A program made the translations under genes and the position numbers. The notes below the pieces were generated by a model. It made no database searches, was not told the DNA's origin, and saw nothing but the letters and a program-made list of their open reading frames with translations. Source: Flavobacteriaceae bacterium (GTDB lineage Bacteria; Bacteroidota; Bacteroidia; Flavobacteriales; Flavobacteriaceae). From it: a stretch of DNA of 15,162 nucleotides. Positions 1 through 7,587 of this stretch are shown piece after piece (the first letter of the stretch is position 1; each line of letters begins with the position of its first letter). The stretch is taken from contig JAAZXZ010000030.1 in the NCBI GenBank assembly GCA_014239895.1, positions 1 to 15,162 on the forward strand. Direction: 5' to 3'.

Positions 1-1015
1 ATTGTCTCATGATAAATATAAGTATGGTACCCGTGATTATATAATAAAAGAAACTATTACTAATGACACACTTGATCTTAATATCTTCTTAGATTTTATT
101 ACAAGAGATGAGAAAAGATTTAAGTACAAAGCCCTTCTTGATCAGCAAGGTTATGACACAAGAGGGTTACGATCTCAGGATCTTAATGCTAACTATCTGC
201 CTAGTGAAAACATAAGTATTAAAGTAAATAAGAAGAACGCGCGCTCAAATAACATAGTTAGCTCACAAGAAGCAAATAAAATTGTAGATGAAATTATTAT
301 AAAAATTAAAGGACAAGCCTTATATAAAAATCGTCTGTTAATGCTTGATATAATTGCAAGTAACGACTGGAAGCGTCCAATTTATTTTACTGGTGGAGCT
401 TTCGGAGATGAAGATTATATCTGGATGAAAGATTATCTTCAAGTTGAAGGAGTTTGTTATAAACTAATTCCTATTAAAACGCCTATTGACTCTGAAAGAC
501 CTTATGAAATGGGGAGAGTAAATACCAAAACTATGTATCCCCTAGTAAAAAGCTGGACTTGGGGAAAAAGAGATGATCAAGATATATATTATGATGTTGA
601 ATCAAGAAAAAATAGTATAACCTACAGGGGAAATATGGTAAGATTAATTGATCAATTAATCATTGAAGAGGATTATGAAAAGGCAGAAGAAATTCTAGAT
701 CTAGCAATGGAAAAAATGCCTTTAGAAGATTTTGGGTTTTATACCCTTTTAGAGCCTATTATTAATTCCTATTATAAAATAGAAAAAAAGGATAAAGCCA
801 GAGATATTTTTGAAAAAATTGCTATAAAGTATAAAGAGAGTCTTGAATATTTTAGTAGTATTTCAGATTCTAATAAGAATAGATATGCAGAAGAAATTTA
901 TACAGATATTGAAAGGTATAGATCTCTTGTTGATGTCTTAATTTCATATGAAGAAGGTGAATATTTAGAAAATAAAATGAAAGAATTTAATGATTATTTA
1001 GATCTTTTTTTATAA
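1..1015 (+). CDS. DUF2723 (GT117/PMT-like) membrane protein, C-terminal part only
   Basis: This is the 3' part of a gene that starts beyond the left edge. The reading frame is open from base 2, so the apparent TTG start there is not the real start. The visible 337 residues are soluble and match the C-terminal region of large Bacteroidota DUF2723 proteins, which carry an N-terminal multi-span glycosyltransferase-like domain related to protein O-mannosyltransferases. Recognisable family stretches are RPIYFTGGAFGDEDYIWMKDY near residues 124-144, YEMGRVNT near 168-175, and a helical TPR-like tail from about residue 205 (EKAEEILDLAMEKMPLEDFG, then a second helix pair). No membrane segment remains in this part. 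The family is thought to transfer sugars in envelope or O-glycosylation pathways, but the catalytic part is outside the window. The family call is firm; the substrate is unknown. Confidence 0.85.
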   Translation, partial: LSHDKYKYGTRDYIIKETITNDTLDLNIFLDFITRDEKRFKYKALLDQQGYDTRGLRSQDLNANYLPSENISIKVNKKNARSNNIVSSQEANKIVDEIIIKIKGQALYKNRLLMLDIIASNDWKRPIYFTGGAFGDEDYIWMKDYLQVEGVCYKLIPIKTPIDSERPYEMGRVNTKTMYPLVKSWTWGKRDDQDIYYDVESRKNSITYRGNMVRLIDQLIIEEDYEKAEEILDLAMEKMPLEDFGFYTLLEPIINSYYKIEKKDKARDIFEKIAIKYKESLEYFSSISDSNKNRYAEEIYTDIERYRSLVDVLISYEEGEYLENKMKEFNDYLDLFL

Positions 1016-1016
1016 C

Positions 1017-1313
1017 CTATACGTATTCCTGAAGTCTTCCAATTAATGTATTTGCATCCTCCTCTCCATTTTGCCTCCATTTCATTTCACCACTTTTATA
1101 GATAATTAATGTTGGCACTCCCTTAATTCTTAGAGCATCAGCTAATTCGTTATTTTTTTCAACATCTATCTTTATAACCTTAGCTTTATCGCCTAGAGCA
1201 GCCGCTACATCCTTAAGAACAGGATGCATGGTTGTTGACCGTTCATCCCATTCAGTAAAAAACTCTAATAGGACTGGCACCTCAACATCAATTAAATCTC
1301 CAAATTTTGCCAT
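1017..1313 (-). CDS. Thioredoxin-fold protein lacking the CXXC active site
   Basis: This is a 98-residue single-domain thioredoxin fold. The usual WCGPC site aligns without gaps to W22-D23-E24-R25-S26, so both redox cysteines are replaced (Asp and Ser), and the protein contains no cysteine anywhere. Other landmarks are kept: P31 after the active-site helix, the strand VIKIDV (46-51), and the cis-proline in GVPT (P67). The buried acid of classical thioredoxin (Asp26 in E. coli) corresponds to E17. There is no signal peptide, so it is probably cytoplasmic. It cannot act as a dithiol reductase; a chaperone, scaffold or binding role is inference. I recall similar cysteine-free members in flavobacteria, so this is probably a conserved subfamily rather than decay. 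It is the only minus-strand gene here, it converges on the DUF2723 gene with one base between stops, and it has its own -7 box upstream. Confidence 0.85.
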   Translation of the reverse strand: MAKFGDLIDVEVPVLLEFFTEWDERSTTMHPVLKDVAAALGDKAKVIKIDVEKNNELADALRIKGVPTLIIYKSGEMKWRQNGEEDANTLIGRLQEYV

Positions 1314-1343
1314 TAGCTAAAATTTATAATAAATACTACACTA

Positions 1344-1351
1344 CAAATATA
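1344..1351 (-). promoter_or_regulatory. Flavobacterial -7 box for the thioredoxin-fold gene
   Basis: On the minus strand these bases read TATATTTG, a perfect match to the Bacteroidota housekeeping -7 consensus TAnnTTTG. The box lies 30 bases before the ATG at 1313, which would give a leader of roughly 20-25 nt. No good TTG/TTTG element stands at the usual 17-23 base spacing; only T-rich sequence is there. The call therefore rests on the -7 box and its position. Confidence 0.45.
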
Positions 1352-1385
1352 GCATTTTAATAAAAATCTGTGTTAAAACTATGTT

Positions 1386-1405
1386 AATCAATAGGTTAAT
1401 TGATT
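1386..1405. repeat. Inverted repeat in the divergent intergenic region, possible operator
   Basis: AATCAAT (1386-1392) and ATTGATT (1399-1405) form a perfect 7-bp inverted repeat around a 6-bp spacer, midway between the divergent thioredoxin-fold and transporter genes. The word GTTAAT also occurs twice in direct orientation (1383-1388 and 1395-1400). The layout would suit a dimeric regulator, but in DNA this AT-rich a 7-bp match in 216 bp is expected about half the time by chance. No TAnnTTTG box was found for the transporter gene in this region. Confidence 0.15.
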
Positions 1406-1529
1406 TTAAACTGTTCAGATAATATATTACTAATAAAAACTTTTAAAAGACTAAAAAAAGAAAATCGTTTTTATTATTTTAGAGTAATTATTCTCCATTA
1501 ATATTATTTTAAATTTTTAGATTATAACT

Positions 1530-3209
1530 ATGAAAAACCAGAAAAATAATTCAGCCCTTTATACTTTAGTAAGTGTTTTCTTTTTCTGGGGATTTATAGC
1601 TGCATCAAATGGAGTATTTATCCCCTTTTGCAAAACCTATTTTAGTATAGATCAATTCCAGTCACAACTAGTAGATTTTGCATTTTATGGAGCTTACTAT
1701 ATAGGAGCCCTAATATTATTCATTTGGTCAAGTCAATCTGGGAAAGATATTTTAAATAATTGGGGATATAAAAGAGGGATTATTTATGGGCTAATAATTT
1801 CAGCTTTTGGAGCATTAATAATGTTGCCATCAGTTAATGGATCCGAATTTGGTCAAACTCAAGTTTTTTATTATGTATTAATTGTTCTGTTCATAATTGG
1901 TCTAGGGTTTTCCCTTCAGCAAACTGCCGCTAATCCTTTTGTTATTTCTTTAGGTGATACTACAACTGGACCTAATAGACTAAATCTTGCTGGAGGAATA
2001 AATTCATTTGGAACAACTATTGGTCCACTACTAATAGCCTTTATAATATTTGGCTCTGCTCCAATTTCTGGAGCGGAATTAAATGAATTAATTAAAACTG
2101 GAGGCATTCAGCTTAATACTATCCAGTTACTATATCTTGGTGTTGCATGTTTGTTTTTAGCTGCAGCAATATTTTTCTATGTATCTAAAAATTTACCCGA
2201 TGCAAAAATACAGGATAGTTTTGAACCTGCAGCAAAGGCAAAGAATATATTAATTCTTTTAACAATAATTATTTTCGTTTGCTTTGGTTTAATTTTCTAT
2301 TCTTATACAGAGGGGTTTGATTTAATCTCTAGCGAAAAACTAGAAAATAATAGGCTGATTTTATCCCTAATAAGTCTAATTGCTGTTTTTATATTAATCT
2401 ATTATGCCTATAATAAAGCTCAAACAAATCCAGATGGTTGGGGAGCACTACAATATCCTCAGCTCGGACTAGGAATGCTAGGAATTTTCATCTATGTAGG
2501 AATTGAAGTTACTATTCCAAGTAATTTAGGAGAATTGTTAAAGAACGTAAGTGATGTTGTAAATAACTTAAATCCTTTAGGGCTTGAAGTTATGAGTGAT
2601 TCTCAAATTGCAAAATATATTTCTTTATACTGGGGAGGATTAATGATTGGCAGGTGGACTGGATCAATCACTGTTTTTAATCCTTCAAAGAATATGAAAA
2701 AGATATTATTATGTGTTGTTCCATTTTTAGCATTTGGTGTTATTATAGCTGTTAATAAAATTAGTGGGAATCCTATTACATCTAATGAAATCCTCATATT
2801 CTCCTTTATTATAATTATTCAAATAATTGGGTTCTATTTGGCAAAAGATAACGCTATAAAAACTATGAAGATATTTAGTTTACTTGGAGTTATTGCAATG
2901 TTAATTGGAGTGTTAGCCTCTGGAAAAATTGCATTATTTGCATTTTTAACTGGTGGGTTATTTTGCTCAATAATGTGGCCTTGCATTTTTTCATTAAGTA
3001 TCAATGGAATTGGGAAATACACCTCACAAGGATCCTCATTTTTAATTATGATGATTTTGGGAGGAGCAATAATTCCTCCTGTTCAAGGGAAATTAGCTGA
3101 TATCTTTACTATACAAGATTCATATTGGGTAGCTGTTCTATGCTTTGCTTTCTTGCTCATGTATAGTTTTTTAACACAAAAAATATTGGCAAAACAAAAT
3201 CTTCTATAA
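1530..3209 (+). CDS. FucP/GluP-type MFS sugar:proton symporter with extra membrane segments
   Basis: This is a 559-residue polytopic inner-membrane protein of the major facilitator superfamily, in the branch of L-fucose, glucose/galactose and N-acetylglucosamine permeases. Family signatures are FFFWGFIAASNGVFIP near 17-32, GLGFSLQQTAANPFV near 124-138 with the following GINSFGTTIGPL (156-167), and in the second half YVGIEVTIPSNLGELL (322-337) and YWGGLMIGRWTG (367-378). Typical members have about 430 residues and 12 helices. Here hydrophobic segments at about 239-257 and 276-293, and another near 419-437, are additional, giving roughly 14-16. The ATG follows an A/T-rich leader with no Shine-Dalgarno, and no upstream -7 box was recognised. 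Its stop abuts the start of the glycosylasparaginase gene, which points to an amino-sugar substrate such as GlcNAc; that substrate is inference from context. Confidence 0.85.
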   Translation: MKNQKNNSALYTLVSVFFFWGFIAASNGVFIPFCKTYFSIDQFQSQLVDFAFYGAYYIGALILFIWSSQSGKDILNNWGYKRGIIYGLIISAFGALIMLPSVNGSEFGQTQVFYYVLIVLFIIGLGFSLQQTAANPFVISLGDTTTGPNRLNLAGGINSFGTTIGPLLIAFIIFGSAPISGAELNELIKTGGIQLNTIQLLYLGVACLFLAAAIFFYVSKNLPDAKIQDSFEPAAKAKNILILLTIIIFVCFGLIFYSYTEGFDLISSEKLENNRLILSLISLIAVFILIYYAYNKAQTNPDGWGALQYPQLGLGMLGIFIYVGIEVTIPSNLGELLKNVSDVVNNLNPLGLEVMSDSQIAKYISLYWGGLMIGRWTGSITVFNPSKNMKKILLCVVPFLAFGVIIAVNKISGNPITSNEILIFSFIIIIQIIGFYLAKDNAIKTMKIFSLLGVIAMLIGVLASGKIALFAFLTGGLFCSIMWPCIFSLSINGIGKYTSQGSSFLIMMILGGAIIPPVQGKLADIFTIQDSYWVAVLCFAFLLMYSFLTQKILAKQNLL

Positions 3210-4193
3210 ATGGAAAGGAGAAAATTCATAAAAAAAACATCATTATTCTCTATGGGGCTAGGGATAGCTAATGATGCCTTATCAAATGTACACAAACAAA
3301 AAATTAATTTAAAAGAGGATACATTGCCCGTTGTTGTCGCAACTTGGGATGTAAAAAAGGCAACAAAAAAGGCATGGGAAGCCATGCAAAATCATGAAAG
3401 CTCCTTAGATGCTATTGAAAAAGGGTGTATGGTTGAAGAGGCAAATGAAAAAGGACAATCTGTTGGTAAAGGAGGTCTTCCTGACAGAGATGGGAATGTA
3501 ACTCTAGATGCATGCATAATGAATAGTAAAGGAGATTGCGGATCAGTGGTTTTTTTAAAAAATATAAAACATGCTATTTCATTAGCAAGAAAAGTAATGG
3601 AAGATACTCCACATGTTATGTTGGGTGGAATTGGAGCTGAGGAATTTGGATATTCAATGGGCTTTGTAAAGGAAGACCTGCTAACTGAAGCATCAAAAAA
3701 AGCATGGAATAAATGGAAAAAGACTTCAAAATATGATCCAATTATAAACATAGAAAATCATGACACAATTGGCATGTTAGCAATTGATAGTAGTGGAAAT
3801 ATCTCTGGAGGCTGTACTACAAGTGGATTAGCTTATAAAATGCATGGCAGAGTTGGAGATTCTCCAATTATAGGGTCTGGATTATATGTAGATAATGGAA
3901 TTGGAGGAGCAGTAGCAACAGGCCTAGGCGAAGAAGTCGTAAAAACAGTAGGCAGTTTTCTAATTGTTGAATTAATGCGACAAGGTCATAGCCCTCAAAA
4001 AGCTTGTGAAATAGCAATTAAAAGAATTGTATATAAACCTAACAGCAATTACAAAAATTTTCAAGTCGGCTATATCGCACTAAATAAAAATGGAGATGTA
4101 GGATGTTATTCAATACAAAAGGGGTTTAGCATGACTAAATACCAATCAAATAAAAATGTCAATATTAAATCAGACTCTTACATAATTTCTTAA
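3210..4193 (+). CDS. N4-(beta-N-acetylglucosaminyl)-L-asparaginase (glycosylasparaginase), Tat-exported
   Basis: This is an N-terminal-nucleophile hydrolase of 327 residues that splits the GlcNAc-Asn bond left after protein and glycan breakdown, yielding aspartate and 1-amino-GlcNAc, which decays to GlcNAc and ammonia. The precursor self-cleaves between D185 and T186 in the H-D-T-I-G motif, exposing T186 as nucleophile. Residues known from the Elizabethkingia (Flavobacterium) meningosepticum enzyme align at constant spacing: T152, T170, R180, D183, T203 and G204 correspond to T186, T204, R214, D217, T237 and G238; W46 matches the substrate-site Trp. All catalytic parts are present. The N-terminus (RRKFIKK followed by a short hydrophobic run to about residue 22) looks like a twin-arginine signal, suggesting folded export to the periplasm. 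The ATG follows the transporter TAA with no gap, so translation is probably coupled; polA follows after 27 bp. Confidence 0.92.
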   Translation: MERRKFIKKTSLFSMGLGIANDALSNVHKQKINLKEDTLPVVVATWDVKKATKKAWEAMQNHESSLDAIEKGCMVEEANEKGQSVGKGGLPDRDGNVTLDACIMNSKGDCGSVVFLKNIKHAISLARKVMEDTPHVMLGGIGAEEFGYSMGFVKEDLLTEASKKAWNKWKKTSKYDPIINIENHDTIGMLAIDSSGNISGGCTTSGLAYKMHGRVGDSPIIGSGLYVDNGIGGAVATGLGEEVVKTVGSFLIVELMRQGHSPQKACEIAIKRIVYKPNSNYKNFQVGYIALNKNGDVGCYSIQKGFSMTKYQSNKNVNIKSDSYIIS

Positions 4194-4220
4194 TAAATGT
4201 GATTTTTATTACATCATTGT

Positions 4221-6995
4221 ATGCCTATGGAGAATAAAAAACGTCTTTTTTTAATTGATGCATATGCTCTAATTTTTAGAGGATACTATGCCTTTATAAA
4301 AAATCCTAGAATTAATTCAAAAGGACTTGACACATCTGCTATTTTAGGTTTTACTAATTCATTATTTGATGTGATAAAAAGAGAAAGACCAGAATATATT
4401 GCCGTGTGTTTTGATAAAGGAGGAAGTCATGACAGAATAGAAATATTTCCTGAATATAAGGCCAATAGAGATGAGACTCCAGAAGCTATTAAGATGGCTG
4501 TTCCATATATTCAAGAAATATTAAATGCACTTGGAATATGTATAATGGTTAAAGAAGGATATGAAGCAGACGATATAATAGGAACATTAGCAAAAAAAGC
4601 TGAGAAAGAAAATTTTGAAACTTATATGGTAACCCCTGACAAAGATTTTGCTCAATTGGTAAATGAAAAAACTTTTATATATAAGCCTTTGTTTGGAGGA
4701 GGGTATGAAACATGGGGGATAGAAGAGGTAAACAATAAATTTGAAACATCAGATCCAATACAAGTAATTGACTTCTTAGCAATGAAAGGTGATTCAGTAG
4801 ATAATATCCCAGGGCTACCTGGTGTTGGAGATAAAACCGCTAAAAAATTTCTTAAAGAATATGGTAGTATTGAAAATTTATTATCAAATACTGATAAAAT
4901 CAAAGGGAAACTACGTGAAAAAATAGAGGCTAATAGTGAAGCTGGGCTACTTTCAAAGAAACTTGCTACTATTATTACAGATGTCCCTGTAGATTTTGAT
5001 TCCAATAAATTCAAGCTAAGTTTAGACGAGCCTGATAAGCTCTATGAAATATTTTCAGATTTAGAATTTAGGAGATTAGCTGAAAATTTTAAAAAAATAT
5101 TTGATATTCCAATTAAAAAAAATACAGAGGAAATTAAGGAAAAGCAGCCTGAAACTAGCCCAATTGCTGCAGGTAGTGGTCAATTTTCTCTTTTTGATCA
5201 AGCAAAAGAAGACAAAACAAATGAAAATTCATCAATAAGAGTCTCTAAGAAAGAAATATCTCATCTTTTCCAAATTATTGATACAAAAATAAGCCTAAAG
5301 ATCTTCCTAAATAAATTAATGAAACAACCTTCAGTTGCATTTAAACTATTATTAGATAATCATAATTCTCTACTATCAAATCTAATTGGAATTTCATTTT
5401 GTTGGAGTAAAAACAAAGTCTATTACATAGATTATTTGGCAATGCAAAAAAATGATAAAAAAATACTTCAAAAAATAAAATTATTTTTTGAAGATCATTC
5501 AATTGAAAAGATTAGTGAAAATATAAAGCATGATATGAAATCTCTAGAAAAGCATGATATAGGCATAAATGGAGAAGTCTTTGATACAATGCTAGCCCAT
5601 TACCTAATTAATCCTGATATTAATCATACTACTGAAGTCCTATCTGAAAATTATTTAAACTACTCTATAAATCAGGAGGAATCTAGCATTGATAATGTCT
5701 GTGAAAAAGCAAATATCATATTTCAATTAAAGGGTCTTCTAGAAGATGAGCTAAAACTAAATAAACACATCTCACTGTATAAAGAAATAGAAATTCCACT
5801 TCTTAGGGTTTTAGCTAATATGGAAATTGAAGGAATTAGTTTGAATGTTGCATATTTAAATAAATTATCAAAATCTACTGATCAGGAGATTGAAAAGACA
5901 AAAAATATTATATATGCTGAGTCAAAAGAAGAATTCAATATATCTTCTCCAAAGCAATTAGGAGAAATTTTATTTGATAAAATGAAAATAGCTGCTAATC
6001 CAAAAAAAACAAAAACAGGACAATACTCAACCTCTGAAGAAATTTTATCCTACTTAGCAAAAGAGAATGATTTTGTAAAGACTATTTTAGAATATAGAAG
6101 TCTTACTAAACTTCAAAATACTTATATAAAAGCTTTACCTAATCAAATATCCAAAAATACTGGTAAAATTCATACTGAATATTTACAAACTGTTGCTGCA
6201 ACTGGTAGATTAAGCAGCATAAATCCAAACCTGCAAAATATACCAATAAGAACAGAAAGAGGTAAAGAGATCAGAAAAGCATTTATCCCTCGGAATAAAG
6301 ATTTTGTTATTTTATCAGCAGATTATTCCCAAATTGAATTAAGAATAATAGCAGCATTAAGTGAAGAGGGAAATATGATTAATGCTTTTGAAAATAATGA
6401 GGATATTCATTCGTCTACAGCAGCCTTGGTTTTTAATACAAAAATTAAAAATGTTACTAGCATGCAAAGGACCAATGCAAAAACTGTAAATTTTGGAATT
6501 ATATACGGAGTGTCAGCTTTTGGACTAAGTAATCAGACCAATTTATCAAGAAAAGAGGCTAAAGAGCTAATTGAAACATATTATAATAAGTATCCTAAAT
6601 TGAAGAAATATATTGCCTCTCAAATTTCATTTGCCAGAGAAAAAGGATATGTAGAAACATTGCTTGGAAGAAGGAGGTACTTAAAAGATATTAACTCAAG
6701 GAATTCTATAGTCAGAGGAGGTGCAGAAAGGAATGCAATTAATGCTCCCATTCAGGGAAGTGCAGCAGATATAATAAAAATTTCTATGATTAATATTCAA
6801 TCAAAGCTTATCAAGAGAAAATTCCAAAGTAAAATGCTTCTACAAGTACATGATGAATTGGTTTTTGATGTATTTAAGCCTGAATTAAATGATGTAATTA
6901 CATTAGTTAAAGATGAAATGGAAAATGCATTCATTCTTAAAGTTCCTCTAATAGTAGATATTGATTATGGAGAAAATTGGCTAGAAGCTCATTAA
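4221..6995 (+). CDS. polA: DNA polymerase I with a degenerate 3'-5' exonuclease domain
   Basis: This is a family A polymerase of 924 residues, close to the E. coli length of 928, for Okazaki-fragment processing and repair. The 5' nuclease domain (about 8-295) is intact: D13, D65, E115-A-D-D118, D140-K-D142 and D191/D194, with the helix-hairpin-helix GLPGVGDKTAKKF. The polymerase domain (about 520-924) is intact: motif A D701-YSQIELR, motif B R750/K754/F758/Y762, motif C H877-D878-E879. The proofreading domain (about 345-515) has lost key acids: E. coli D355 and E357 align gap-free to K375 and L377, and Y497 and D501 to N492 and K496; only D424 persists, as D438. The linker holds QFSLF (321-325), resembling a sliding-clamp motif. 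In-frame ATGs stand at 4221 and 4227 and either could be the start. The gene probably belongs to the transporter/glycosylasparaginase transcript. Confidence 0.97.
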   Translation: MPMENKKRLFLIDAYALIFRGYYAFIKNPRINSKGLDTSAILGFTNSLFDVIKRERPEYIAVCFDKGGSHDRIEIFPEYKANRDETPEAIKMAVPYIQEILNALGICIMVKEGYEADDIIGTLAKKAEKENFETYMVTPDKDFAQLVNEKTFIYKPLFGGGYETWGIEEVNNKFETSDPIQVIDFLAMKGDSVDNIPGLPGVGDKTAKKFLKEYGSIENLLSNTDKIKGKLREKIEANSEAGLLSKKLATIITDVPVDFDSNKFKLSLDEPDKLYEIFSDLEFRRLAENFKKIFDIPIKKNTEEIKEKQPETSPIAAGSGQFSLFDQAKEDKTNENSSIRVSKKEISHLFQIIDTKISLKIFLNKLMKQPSVAFKLLLDNHNSLLSNLIGISFCWSKNKVYYIDYLAMQKNDKKILQKIKLFFEDHSIEKISENIKHDMKSLEKHDIGINGEVFDTMLAHYLINPDINHTTEVLSENYLNYSINQEESSIDNVCEKANIIFQLKGLLEDELKLNKHISLYKEIEIPLLRVLANMEIEGISLNVAYLNKLSKSTDQEIEKTKNIIYAESKEEFNISSPKQLGEILFDKMKIAANPKKTKTGQYSTSEEILSYLAKENDFVKTILEYRSLTKLQNTYIKALPNQISKNTGKIHTEYLQTVAATGRLSSINPNLQNIPIRTERGKEIRKAFIPRNKDFVILSADYSQIELRIIAALSEEGNMINAFENNEDIHSSTAALVFNTKIKNVTSMQRTNAKTVNFGIIYGVSAFGLSNQTNLSRKEAKELIETYYNKYPKLKKYIASQISFAREKGYVETLLGRRRYLKDINSRNSIVRGGAERNAINAPIQGSAADIIKISMINIQSKLIKRKFQSKMLLQVHDELVFDVFKPELNDVITLVKDEMENAFILKVPLIVDIDYGENWLEAH

Positions 6996-7056
6996 TTATG
7001 TCTATTTCGACAAAAATCTATTGATAGGATTCCCTGAAAATAATTTTGATTATCTG

Positions 7057-7087
7057 TTTGGTAATATGATATATAATTGTAGATTTG
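7057..7087 (+). promoter_or_regulatory. Flavobacterial promoter for rplM-rpsI
   Basis: TTTG at 7057-7060, a 19-base spacer, and TAGATTTG at 7080-7087 match the Bacteroidota consensus TTG-N17-23-TAnnTTTG fully. It lies 44 bases before the rplM ATG, within the 136-bp gap after polA, and would give a leader of about 35-40 nt. It is the best promoter in the window and may also drive rpsB-tsf by readthrough. Confidence 0.75.
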
Positions 7088-7131
7088 CATCCACTTTTGA
7101 GATAAAGATTATTTTAACTTAAAAACTATAG

Positions 7132-7587
7132 ATGGATACATTAAGTTATAAAACAATTGCAGCTAATAAATCTACAGCAGATAAACTGTGGGTTTTAGTT
7201 GATGCTGAAGGTCAAACTCTAGGGAGACTTGCTTCTAAAGTAGCTATTCTTTTAAGGGGAAAACACAAGCCAAACTTCACTCCTCATGTAGATTGTGGAG
7301 ATAATGTTGTTGTTGTAAATGCCTCAAAAGTAAATTTGACTGGGAAAAAGTGGGAAGATAAGACCTATATTCGATATACAGGTTATCCTGGCGGACAAAG
7401 GACTCTTACTGCAAATCAATTATTTGAAAAAAATCCCAGCACAATTATTGAGAAATCAGTAAAAGGAATGTTGCCAAAAAATAAATTAGGAGCTACATTA
7501 TTTCGCAACCTACATGTCTATAATGACACCAATCACAATCAAGAGGCTCAAAAACCAGTTTCAATTAATTTAAATGACGTTAATTAG
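7132..7587 (+). CDS. rplM: 50S ribosomal protein L13 (uL13)
   Basis: L13 is a primary 23S rRNA-binding protein of the large subunit that acts early in assembly. The 151-residue product is slightly longer than the 142-residue E. coli protein, with a few extra residues at both ends, as in other Bacteroidota. Recognisable stretches are WVLVDAEGQTLGRLAS (near 21-36), LLRGKHKPNFTPHVDCGD (40-57), VVNASKVNLTGKKW (61-74), YIRYTGYPGG (80-89) and the C-terminal KGMLPKNKLG (116-125) followed by LHVY. The gene follows a strong -7 promoter, and its TAG stop directly abuts the rpsI ATG, the usual L13-S9 pair. The start is preceded by an A-rich leader rather than a Shine-Dalgarno. Confidence 0.98.
   Translation: MDTLSYKTIAANKSTADKLWVLVDAEGQTLGRLASKVAILLRGKHKPNFTPHVDCGDNVVVVNASKVNLTGKKWEDKTYIRYTGYPGGQRTLTANQLFEKNPSTIIEKSVKGMLPKNKLGATLFRNLHVYNDTNHNQEAQKPVSINLNDVN

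Noticed and set aside
2..10. TTG at base 2 as the start codon of the first gene.
   Set aside because: The encoded protein begins in the middle of the DUF2723 C-terminal region; the frame is open to the edge, so the gene is simply cut by the window.
1314..1529. Search for a small gene, tRNA or small RNA in the 216-bp divergent gap.
   Set aside because: No tRNA-like clover, no credible small frame and no GC-richer structured island was seen; only the minus-strand -7 box and a weak inverted repeat.
3392..5014. Minus-strand open frames of 119 and 120 codons opposite the glycosylasparaginase and polA genes (3392-3751 and 4652-5014).
   Set aside because: Both lie fully inside genes with intact, well-conserved products on the plus strand and show no recognisable domains.
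7015..7031. Small hairpin AATCTAT...ATAGGATT after polA, considered as a terminator.
   Set aside because: The stem is short with a bulge and a tiny loop and is not followed by a T-run.
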